Shown piece by piece: positions 53,402 to 64,000 of a stretch of DNA of 64,000 nt. A program made the position numbers and the translations under genes. The stretch covers positions 24,829,265 through 24,893,264 of the forward strand of contig NC_092573.1 in assembly GCF_037975245.1 (NCBI RefSeq). Reading direction: 5' to 3'. The number at the start of each line of letters is the position of its first letter. The first letter of the stretch is position 1. Below the pieces are notes generated by a model that ran no database searches, was not told the DNA's origin, and worked only from the letters and a program-made list of their open reading frames with translations. This DNA is from Apostichopus japonicus. Taxonomy: Eukaryota > Echinodermata > Holothuroidea > Aspidochirotida > Stichopodidae.

Positions 53402-54713
53402 CTGTTAAAACGACAAAATAAAATGAATTCACTTGTTAACGTTTAAGAATAAGAGATGTTCCTTCGAAAGTTGAGAACGTGGTCAGATGCTTTCGGGTGA
53501 AGTAAATAATGGGTGAAGTAATTAAAACACAATGGGCATTTTATTTGAATGAGGATGCCACTTACTTATTTGACGAAACATCTGGTTACATGAACATTGC
53601 ACTAGTGCTTATCTAACCCCTTTTCTAAGACGATGCAGTCTGTTTCTTTACCTAACTATGAGGTACGTTCAACACCCATGGCATGAGTATTTAACCCATC
53701 GTGAGGAAAATAAGGGCATTCTACTGTTCTGGCTGTATCGGTTGAATGAGGATATAGAGGCCCCTGCTTATTTGCAATCTTTGCTGTAACTTAGGCTACC
53801 ACTAAGCTCGACAGAGCAAAAAATGTTTTAATTCCTGTGAGCTTCCAACCAATGTATTTTACTAGGCGATAACGAAATAGGCCTAGGCATACATTACTGG
53901 ATTGTGAGTTGAAGGATTAAAATATCCAGTTTCAATTTCTAGATTGGATTGCAAGCAAGCATAGACAGACAGGGCCTAGGCCTAAATGCTTTCCTCTCTA
54001 ATCACTAACCGTGATAAATCTCTAAATAGGCCAGGGACTTCCATCTGTATTAGTTCTAAGGCCTAACTTTGAACTTTGACCTGAGATTGTGAGAAGGCTA
54101 GGAAGAAAGCATTATTATGACTAGCCTAGCCAATTAGTTGATATAAATGGCTAGCTCATGTTTATCCTAGCCTAGGTAGTAACTGTAACTAAATTAGGCC
54201 TAGTATACGCCTGAATCCTAAATGACAGTAGAATACTGCAGATTGTGTTCGGCATATTTATATAGGCTACTACAATCGTCTCTGATAAGGAATGGTTACT
54301 ATAGAGGTCAATTCACCACATATCAGGTCCTCAGGAGGATTCCTAGTCTAGACTGAAATATCACGGGCACCGCAGAATAGATAGAAAGTCACACATGTTA
54401 CTTTGGAAGCAGAGAAATTCAATAACAAATGGAAAGTTTTTACATAGCGCCATCTACTTTGTCGCGGTAATATCAAACATGAAGATACTAAATGTACCTG
54501 AAGTACGTACCTGCCGTAGGCCTATTAACGGTTTACGGAAGGATAATACGTAAAATTGTATTGAAAAAATCACAGCCGTGGAAGACCCTGGTATATTAAT
54601 TGGGCAGATGCTCAACAACATTGAACAATTGACAGAATGTGACCGATAAAGCAACAAGTTTAAAACAGTTTCCTGTAATGACATTCTAAGTTGAGCCCAA
54701 ATAAGGCCAATGC
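53402..54713. promoter_or_regulatory. Candidate bidirectional promoter, AGGF1/ANKLE1
   Basis: The 1.3 kb spacer between divergent genes is unusually rich in TAGGCCTA/CCTAGGC words (53880-54250). It should hold the promoters and an upstream AGGF1 noncoding exon. A 109 aa minus-strand ORF at 54454-54783 overlaps the ANKLE1 first exon and has no family match. Function is inferred from layout. Confidence 0.5.
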
Positions 54714-57700
54714 ATGGCGGAGAAACTCCACAAGTGTCAACAGCTCGCAGCAGCTCTTTACCAAGATGATATTGTGTAGGCAAAACAGTTGGAACTGAAG
54801 TTACACTGAGTTAGGGCCTGGCCTAACTAAGTACTTAGTATAATGTCCTTGGCTAGGCTAGTAGTAGTAGTACCCAGTATATACATTTACGTTTGCAACC
54901 CTAGTAAAGTAGTATGACTTGGACTTGAAACCTAACATGATGTGATACATATTATGCCCTACAGCTTTGGATAATATCAGGATCTAGGTTAGGTGCCCTA
55001 GCCTAGTAGTAGTAGTAGTACTAGATATATTATACAGTTAGGGACTAGCCTAGGTTAATAGTTCTGTAGTTGTACTAGGTCAGTAGGTAGCCTAGCTGGA
55101 ATCTGGATACATGAACCATCAATTAATTTGTTTTGTCAATATCTCTGTAATTAGGGAGAAATATACTATCCTTACCAACAAACAAAATAAATGATACCTA
55201 GGCTAGTAAGAGCCTATTGTCTTTGACTCTTTGTAAAACTTAGGCCAGGGCTAGCTAACATTAGGACTAAAGGTTAAAGCTCAACTGATTTGACAATGAG
55301 TAAATCTTGGCACTTCAAAGTTATCAATGTGCCGTGTTTCACCCTCACCATGATGGAACTAATGTTAATTCATTTAGGTTAGAGGAATGCTATTCAGGCC
55401 ATCATGGTAGAAATTTCTTAAGTAACTTTAATAATCCTGGTGTTATGTTGTATCCCCTCATCATCGTTTGATTGGTATATTAGGAAATGAGCATGTATAT
55501 GTATTTATATTCTGTGCAAACTGAATATTCACGTAAGATTCTCTTCATTCACTGTTAATTTCTCAGGACTGCAGAGGAATTCCTTGAGGATGGTGCTGAT
55601 CCTAGCTTGCTTCTTCCCTCAGAAGGCATTGCACTCCTCCATTATGCAGCAGGCATGACCTCTTACAATGCATTAGAGTTCACGAGAATGCTTCTGGGGT
55701 ATGGAGCAGATCCGAATACCAGGTAAAATCAGAACGGCAGATGAACCATTCATATTTGAGGAGTAAGCAGAAAAATCAAGCTGTCCATTAACTACAACCC
55801 AGCCTTCTCTGGAAATGTTATTGTAAATATCCTGTTGCCATTACATCTTGTAACAGATTTTGAGCTTGAAGTGAAGCTAAGTTAGTGCTAAATGCTTTAT
55901 CACTTCTTATTAAAACTACTTAAATGTAACAACTCTTTCTGACTTTATCTTTTCCAGATCCGTGGATGGTTTAACACCAGTTCATGTCGCTGCTTCGTGG
56001 GGCCACTTTGAGATCCTAGAGTGTCTTTTAGCTAGTGGAGGGGACCCCACTCTACAGGATGAGGAAGGACAAACAGCTCTGTCTTTAGCCCAGGCCTCAG
56101 ACAAGTGGGACTGTGTCGATCTTCTCCAGCAGACAGAGATCGATATACTATCAGAGGATGAAGAGGAGGATCAGAGAGAAATCACATATACAAGTAAATA
56201 ACATAGCAGTAAATAAAAGGCCAGCAGGTGTAATGTGGAAAGGAGAAAAATGCCTTTGGTTTCCTCCTTTTTTTAAGATGCTCTATTATTCTTAAATTAT
56301 TGAAGAAGGAGATTCAATAATCCTGTCCTCTTAATATTATTGTCTTCTGTTGTTGAAAGACTTGAGAAAAAAGACAATTATCTACTTCTTTCCATCAGTG
56401 TCAAAATATTAAATTTATGTTGCGTACCTGGATAAGACCAATTAACTTATAATATTCTTGATGTACTTTGCCCTATGACATTTGTATAGCAGTTCTGCCT
56501 AGGCCTTTGCTAATTTACATTTAAGAATTGGGGCTAAAGTTGTTTTCATTTTTGTTACAAGTTGATAAAAGGCTTGTTGCACCTTGACCAGGTTGGAGAT
56601 GGTAACATACCAAAAATAGTGCACTAGTTTACATTGTCGTGGAAACGAAGGAACCTAGGGCTGACTTAATGTAATGGAATCTGGAGGGCCTCCTAATGTA
56701 AACCTTTGTTATTTACTAAATACAGAGATATATGTAATCAGGAATTCAGAATGTTTTGCCTGTGGTAGCTTGCTTGGACTATTTTTTGGTTTCTAAAACA
56801 AAGACAGACTTTGCCCAAGTTGGCATAAGTAATCTGTCCTCTTGGCATTCCTTTTATTTAGGGAGTTAACGAAGAACAAATTCATTAGATTCATGAGTTA
56901 AGACAGTCAGCATTAATAACAGTAATAAATCAGTATATGAATTCTATCTATCTAATTAATACATATTGTTGTTATCATATCTCTTCTTTATCGCAGGACT
57001 GTGCGATCTTGTAGAGTCTAACAGTCTACCAGACACCACAGATCTATCCATAAGTTACTTTTCTAATGAAGATCTATGCAGCAGTAATGGTTCAAACCAT
57101 TCATTTCAATCAGGGGAACTATCACAGGGTGACACTGCTAACTCCCACAATGCATCTGTCAATTTATCTTTGAACTCAAATACAAACAGCCAAGACATCT
57201 CAGGGATCTTACGACACAGAGAACTTCCGAGGGAGAGGCACAAAAAGCGGGTCAGCTTCTTCAATGGCATTCCAGAGGAAGAGGGAAGCGACAGTCTTAA
57301 CTCTTTTCCAGATTCCATCATTGAAGGGGAAATAGAGGAGGAGTTAGGAGCTGGAGGGTCAGTTTTAGACGGTAGCGGTGATGCAGGAATGTCATTCCTA
57401 TCTCAAGGATATTCGACTGAAGACTTTACTTTACTTGATGGTCAAGGATTGGATGTAACATCCCCGGACAATACGGTCATATTTTACAAAAGGGTTTCAA
57501 GGGATAAGAGGAAAACATGTATGTTTTCTCATCTAACTAGCCAATCCTCAAGCCCTCAAGATGTAGGGATCAAAGTAGAACAAGCAGAAGATTCCAGCCC
57601 TGTCTCTCATGTGTTAATGAAGACCTGTTCTGCATTAAATGACTTGGATCTTAATAACTCAGACCGTGACTGTCAATCTTTACGAACCGTAGGAAAACAA

Positions 57701-60345
57701 TTTGAACCAAGCTCAAGACATTGCAGTAACGATCCGTCCCCGACTGTCGGTGTCGTAAGGAATCCCTCGTTCACAGAAGATTTGTGTAAATTCATCTCAG
57801 AGAGTTCACCCAATCTCAGTTCTGAAACAACTCCTCAACAAAACATCGACAAATCTGTTCCACGCTCAAATAAGAAATGCCGCTCTTCGATGTTTCAACA
57901 TTTGTCTCCAGTCGGAGGAGACCGAACAGATTCCAGAGAAGGTGAAGTCCTAGAGTTCCTTTACTTTGACAGAGAAGCAGACGCTGGCCTAATAGAGCAA
58001 AGCCTGCCCTCGGCTTGCGAAAGTCATAAAATCACGCCAAACAGCTCAATCGTCGATCTTCCAGATCGCCACTCACAGTGTGCCGATGTCTCTGCTGCCG
58101 GGAACTCGACAAGGTTGAGCGACGACACCATCCTGTACGATTGGAAGAGTTTTGTTTCGGATGAGGAGGAGAAGGAATCCGTGGTGATTCTGGATGAACT
58201 GCTCGACTTGACCAATTCGGACATCCATGCTCGTCTAAGGAAACTAGGAGAAGAGCCTGGACCTATCACCAAGACCACTCGAAGGGTTTACTTAATATTA
58301 CTCACAAAAATATTGAAGGATCCAGAAAGAGAGAGATTAAAGCCTGCAGCTGAAGACTGTGAGTTTGTGTTTTGTAAATCTGACAAACAGTCTGTATAGC
58401 ATAAACATGAGTGACAGTATTAGTGTAAAATTGTGAATAATGTATAGAGATTAGCATCACTTTTTGATATGTTGATATCTTTCTTTCATAAATTTCTCTT
58501 TTCACAAATATTAATGTTCGTTCTTCAAGTGAGCAGTTGAACTAAACTCATCAGGAAATTGAAGCTTTCTTGCCCTCTTTAGAATTTATTAATTTTAATT
58601 GCATTTGTATTTTGTTTGTTTGTTTGTTAAGCGTCTCAGCTTGGTAAATACAAAATATATATTTATTTCTTCCTTTTCAACTGTTTTCTTTGCAGCGTTT
58701 AAGCACGAACTTGCCCAAGTACTAACTGGCCTCAAGCGCCTTGATGACCTCAGCATACTAGAAGCGGAGATGGTGTCCCAGTTTCAGGTTCCAGATCCCA
58801 AGCGTAAATGGAGGGAAGGGGTCATGAAGTCTTCCTTCAATTACCTTCTCTTAGATCCGAGAGTCTCTCTAAATCTTCCCATGAGACACACAGTGCTCTC
58901 TCCGTTGGAAATATTCCGGATTTTTGTCTCGTCAATATTCTACATCGGTAAAGGCAAAAGGGCTCGACCATACGCTCATTTCTACGAGGCGCTCGATGCA
59001 GTGAAGAAGAGAGAAAAAAAGAAGAAGAAGAAGCAGAAAGGGGTACTGTTTGAAAATTTCCTAAGATTTATTATTTATCTCCTATTTCTAATCGTGAGAG
59101 AAATATATTCTAAGAAAAAGTTTGTGATCTGCATGTTATATAAGTTCTTTGGTTATATGGCAAGACGGTGGCAATCATGTTCAGGACAATGTTTGTGAGG
59201 AGCATCAGGATAGATCCCAAGCATGTTTGGTTGTCAGTAGCAACCACCCCCGCCTGTATTTAAAACATTGATGTTAATAGGGTGTAGTCACCAGTCTTTA
59301 TATATATATTTCTGGTTTGGTAATAGGCTGCTAACATTTTGAAATACTAGCTTCAAGTCTTAAAATCAACGTTTTCGCTTGATTAATACAGTCGTGGGTA
59401 ATGTTTTTGTAGTGTAGTGTTTGAAATGATTTTGTTTGATTTTCTTCAGCCAAGCAAGAAAGTTAACCATATCAGAGAAATCTGGTCAGCTGGTCTTGGT
59501 GTTATCTCACTGCACATCTTTCAGAATGTTATTCCAGTGGAAGCTTACACCAGAGAAGCCTGCATGGTAGATGCCTTAAGTAAGTATGCAAAGCTGAAGT
59601 TGCTCTGTTTGTTAGTACTAAGTAAAACATGTTAGTTTCTTACAACTGGAGTTTGTTGGTAACAGATCTGCCCTGACTCTAACAGAAAAGAAACTAGTCT
59701 TAGGAAAATGTTGAGATGGGTGATTAATAAATTGATGTGTGAGGGTTGCTTTTTTCTCAGTTTTTCACCAATTTAACCAATTGTTACATTTCTAGTACTA
59801 CGCTTTTCAGTACTGCTTTAAAGATTAGTTATTTAAAAGAACTGAATTTCTGGATTGATTAAGTTGTCAGTTTTGGAACAGTACAAATATTTTTTTTACT
59901 TTACCCATTGTCTTAAAGAATAGGAGATGGACAAGACTGATCTGATATTTTATACTTTTCTTCGTTGATCATTTTTTTTGCTTTGTCTACTTTTTTGTAT
60001 ACTTTAATGTTACTATTATTATTACTATTTTTGGGGGGGGGGTGACTTGTGAATTATCAGGTGACTTTATTTCATTTCAATATTGAAATTTGTGTCCCAT
60101 TAGGATTGGTTAAAACCAAACCTTCCAAGAACTCCCTTTTGTGATGATTTATTGGCATTAATTATTTCTCAGGTCTGCAGAGACTCACTAATGTCAAGAA
60201 AGGTGATTATTATGGCATGGCATCGACCTGGGACAGCTCCAAGAAGAGGCAGATGGGAGTCCATCTCCTCCATAAAGCTTGCAACATCTTCCTCATAGAG
60301 GGTGAGAGGATGATCAGACCAGTAGATATCAAGATTGGACAGTAG
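54714..60345 (+). CDS. ANKLE1: Ankyrin repeat and LEM domain nuclease (ANKLE1/LEM-3)
   Basis: Seven coding exons: 54714-54775, 55567-55722, 55958-56193, 56997-58358, 58696-59042, 59450-59579 and 60173-60345. They join in phase to 2466 nt, 821 aa (human about 615). The family is an endonuclease that cuts branched DNA and chromatin bridges left at cell division. Order: ankyrin repeats (about 20-145, GLTPVHVAASWGH), a long Ser/Asn/Glu-rich middle, a LEM fold (about 554-594, LTNSDIHARLRKLGE), then the GIY-YIG nuclease (about 670-821) with FYIGKG (Tyr688), Arg694/Arg696, His700 and the probable metal-binding Glu757 in TREACMVDAL. The C-terminal GVHLLHKACNIFLIEGER closely matches human. A lysine run sits at 708-720. 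TAA in frame 12 nt before the ATG supports the start. The middle region is longer than in human; residue roles are inferred from the family. Confidence 0.96.
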
Positions 60346-63330
60346 CGCCCTCTTCTCCTGGAGGTTTGGTTGATTAAGATCCCAGCGTGACGGAGTGTTC
60401 CTCAATTGGTGAATTTGAAAGAATCTTTTTATAATTGTCAAGTGATGAAGGTGATTTCCATATGAATGTTGCTTTTCATTCTACTGACCATCGCACAGGG
60501 GGCAGAGATAATCATAATGTTTATTTTTTAAATTTCTTAGATTCTAAGATTAGATTGAATAAGAGTCAATTACTGGGTTAGCTTCTTTTGTCCTAATGAA
60601 TACAGTTTACATGAATTGACTAACACTGTAAACTGTATTGTAAACAAATGAACAGGGTGGGATGGAGGACTTCCCTACACTCCTTTCTGACAAAAAATGT
60701 GCAATTTCTTTGAATAATTTGTAGTCTTTTCAATAATTTTGATCTGCAATAATAAATTAACGTCCCCCTCCCTCCCTCCTTCCCCTTTTCCCCTCAAGCC
60801 CAAATATTGTATTAATCAATCATCGCCTCTCTTCAGTAAGCTACCTCCATTATTTAATAACAAAAGCGTATGAATTGCATAATTTCGTCACCATTAATGT
60901 AATTGAGATTAGAAAGGCATGTCTAGCCTGTCTATTGTGTTAAATTATAATTCCATTGTTCAATAATAGTCACAGAATGTTTATTTGACATAAATTGCTT
61001 AATGAAATCATTACTGTTTCTGATGAAAGACAATTGTTTTGATAAAATTGGGAAACTCATTAAATATCATTTAAATAATGTGATGTTCCTCTTTTCAAAG
61101 AAGAAAATAAAATATTTCAAAAAATGCCTTAGGCCACAATCCTGGGGGTCAGTGTTCATTTTCATGATTTCTATTGTCTATGAGAGTGATAAGGACAATG
61201 TTGTTTATAGATGTCTGTAGACCTTTAATGTTCATATTTATATGTTTATATTTTTATGCATGATGAATTATATACAGATTCAGAGGATAATTTAGCCTTC
61301 AAATATTGTTGCAGGAGCTCTGATTTCTGTTTTAAGACACTGTGGTTCCTGACTACCATTGTAAAAGCTCTTGAATTATCTTTTATATAAGATACTGTAG
61401 TTCCTGAATTCCTCTGTAAAAGCTCTTGAATTCTGACTCTTATAAGATATTGTGGTTCATGACTTTCTCTGTACAAGACTGGACAAGTTTGTATAGTCCT
61501 TTGACCATTTCACATATCAGTTTGTGATGTGATACCAGATAAGTTATTCTCTCACTTCTTAAATACCAAATTAGCTCCCAATGGTTAGTGAAAGAACTCT
61601 AATTCAGTGGTTTTCCTTTTCTGTCATGTCAGCACAACCTGTATCATGATAGCACAGACTACTAAAACCACTCTCAGAAAGTCCCATGGGTCAGACACTT
61701 ACCCACATAAGAACCATGTACTCAGCTTATGATGTATGCAGGCTTGATGAGAGAGGGTCAGGAGGGAGTGGGGCAGGGGTTCAATTAAGGGACCCTTTGG
61801 TCAATGAAGGAGCCTGGGAAATAATGATATACAAAATAATGTATTCTCATTTTCATAATTCATTTATAGGAAAAGATGGAAAATTTAAAAACTGGGGTCC
61901 TCTGTGACATAAACATCCCAGGCCTGAACTGTTTGTATGCAGAGTTTTGAAATGAGTTAAATATGCAAGTGCGAAGGTTGAGTAAACTTAAATAAGGGAT
62001 ACCAGTGACTGATAGGCCATATTTTTTCAGTGTTATGTATGGGAATAACACTTTTCTTTGGTGCCATCGAATATGGTTATTAAATACGACACAATTTAGC
62101 TAGACATGTACTTAAAGCATCACTGAAATACTGTAAATACCTTTATATTCACATGCACTTTGTTTAGGTCTGACTTATAGACAAGACTTCAAAGGGTGAC
62201 TGAAATTCAAGAATCTTGCTAACACAGGAAGGAATACAGCATTGGTAGTACTACCAGCAAGTTAAAAAAAAGGCTTTTATTCCAAGGAAAATGAGTTATT
62301 TTGCAATATTAGTGAAATATTGGACAAAATTTCTGTTGAGCTATGACAGTCTGTTTTTATTCCATGAATTTTAGCTGATCTTGAAATAAAAACTGAAAAC
62401 GATGGGTTAATTACTAATAGATGGGAGTGGAAAATGTTATTTGGAATGAGGAGACGATTGCGTGCTGCTGCTTTAACCTAGAATTGTGTTTGTTTCTTGA
62501 ATTCATACTCGTCACTTGACTTTGTAATTTTATGCTTGTTTTTAACCATGAATTCTACTAAAGGGAATCAAAGTTAAGATTTAATAATTCAGTGATGTAT
62601 CTGGCTAGCATTACAGAGAGATGAGAATGGTGGGGGGAGGGGGGGGGGGGGAGTTAGACTATTATACTCATTTCAGGCTGAAGAAGTGAAGAAATAAGTT
62701 TACATGGAATTTTTATACAGTAGATTTCCTTGATAATTATATTTAGTAGAATGGATCCTCAAGGCAGCTTTTAAAAGTTCTTTTTATTATGTACGAAATA
62801 AATACATGTAATTATTTCCTTATATTCCATTTTTTTCAACCAACTCTAGTATATATAGTGACATTGCTAGAGGAAAGTTTACCATAATTGTTTAAAAATA
62901 CCATGTGTTTTGTTTGAACATCATGTGCTAGCAATTTCTGTTTGCAATTTTTCCATACAAAATTTCACAATCAATTTCAAAACAATTCTTTCTCAAAGAT
63001 TTTGCCTACCTAAAAACTATAAACTGTTTTAATTGCTTGTTTGGCATGTACTGTTTCTTGGTGTTGCACATAGTGTTCTACATGTTGCACATGTATTTCT
63101 TCATGTTGCACATGTAGTATTTTTCCATATGTGCATATATACAGTCCTATCAGTAACGGAGCTCTGCTTCAAGATTTAGGAGCGAACGCAAATTTGAAAT
63201 GAAGCTGGTAGTCCTAAATGTGTTCTTCTCATGAACTTTAATGTGCCCTTTAGATTGCATTGAACCTCACCATATAACCACTGCAAAAAAAGAGTAAGAA
63301 TTGTAAAGAAAACGCTTAAAGAGTATCCAT
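60346..63330. other. Downstream of ANKLE1, no recognised gene
   Basis: AT-rich noncoding DNA. AATAAA at 60751-60756 is a possible ANKLE1 poly(A) signal. A degenerate ~65 bp repeat lies at 61305-61485 and a G-run at 62631-62651. ORFs of 63-76 aa show no family resemblance. Confidence 0.65.
61305..61485. repeat. Degenerate tandem repeat, about 65 bp unit
   Basis: Words of the form AAGATACTGTAGTTCCTGA and TGTAAAAGCTCTTGAATT recur two to three times in order. Confidence 0.7.
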
Positions 63331-64000
63331 CTTGAAGTGGGTTTTATGGCGAGCATACTTCAAGGTGATCAGTATTGATGCCAATCCTGAAGTGGGTTTT
63401 TATAGCAAGCATACTTCAAGGTGATCAGTATTAATGCCAATCTTGAAGTGGGTTTAATGGCAAGCATACTCAAGGTGATCAGTATTAATGCCAAATCTTG
63501 AAGTGGGTTTTATGGCAAGCATACTTCAAGGTGATCAGTATTGATGCCAATCTTGAAGTGGGTTTGATGGCAAGCATACTTCAAGGTGATCAGTATTGAT
63601 GCCAAATCTTGAAGTGGGTTTTATGACCAGCATACTTCAAGGTGATCAGTATTGATGCCAAATCTTGAAGTGGGTTTATGGTGAGCATACTTCAAGGTGA
63701 TCAGTATTGATGCCAAATCTTGAAGTGGGTTTTATGACCAGCATACTTCAAGGTGATCAGTATTGATGCCAAATCTTGAAGTGGGTTTTATGACCAGTAT
63801 ACTTCAAGGTGATCAGTATTGATGCCAATCTTGAAGTGGGTTTTATGGCGAGCATACTTCAAGGTGATCAGTATTGATGCCGAATCTTGAAGTGGGTTTT
63901 GTGGCGAGCATACTTCAAGGTGATCGGTATTGATGCCAAATCTTGAAGTGGGTTTTATGACCAGCATACTTCAAGGTGATCAGTATTGATGCCAATCTTG
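63331..64000. repeat. Minisatellite, 55-56 bp unit, at least 12 copies, runs off the edge
   Basis: Each unit contains CTTGAAGTGGGTTTTATGGC, GAGCATACTTCAAGGTGATC and AGTATTGATGCC. Units differ mainly at GGCGAGC / GGCAAGC / GACCAGC and by one A (CCAATC or CCAAATC). CTTGAAGTG near the start is partly inverse to CTTCAAG in the middle, so each unit could form a small hairpin. The array continues beyond base 64000. Confidence 0.95.

Overview
The window is a stretch of animal nuclear DNA: AT-rich, with intron-rich genes, GT-AG splice sites, and several kinds of transposon remnants and minisatellites. I rebuilt four protein genes exon by exon. In each one the exon phases join without conflict and the protein matches a well-known animal family. 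The compact structure and the mix of families suggest a marine invertebrate, perhaps an echinoderm such as a sea cucumber. That placement is a guess from general character, not something the sequence proves.

Layout. (1) 324-6994, minus strand: the 5' part of a katanin-like AAA ATPase gene (KATNAL2), with five exons including the LisH exon; the ATPase part lies beyond the left edge. (2) 7528-40228, plus strand: a complete PIAS-type SUMO E3 ligase gene with 13 coding exons (696 aa) and a possible alternative C-terminus in a read-through exon. (3) 40229-44673: a repeat-rich gap where PIAS and AGGF1 converge tail to tail. (4) 44674-53377, minus strand: a complete AGGF1 gene (angiogenic factor with G-patch and FHA domains), with 11 coding exons and 763 aa. 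(5) 54714-60345, plus strand: a complete ANKLE1/LEM-3 gene (ankyrin-LEM-GIY-YIG nuclease), with 7 coding exons and 821 aa. (6) 60346-63330: no recognisable gene. (7) 63331-64000: a 55-56 bp minisatellite that runs off the right edge.

The genes form two head-to-head pairs. The KATNAL2 and PIAS start codons are 533 bp apart, and those of AGGF1 and ANKLE1 are 1336 bp apart. Each spacer is a candidate shared promoter. PIAS2 and KATNAL2 are also head-to-head neighbours in human, so the first pair looks like old conserved linkage. Every start ATG has an in-frame stop a short way upstream, which supports the chosen N-termini.

The introns carry most of the unusual material: three elements with 8 bp target-site duplications and matching terminal inverted repeats (hAT-like), a small foldback/MITE-like element, a 57 bp minisatellite that begins exactly at an AGGF1 5' splice site, and a 52 bp duplicate of the start of the last AGGF1 exon with its own 3' splice site. 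I saw no tRNA, rRNA, CRISPR array, viral gene or prokaryotic operon.
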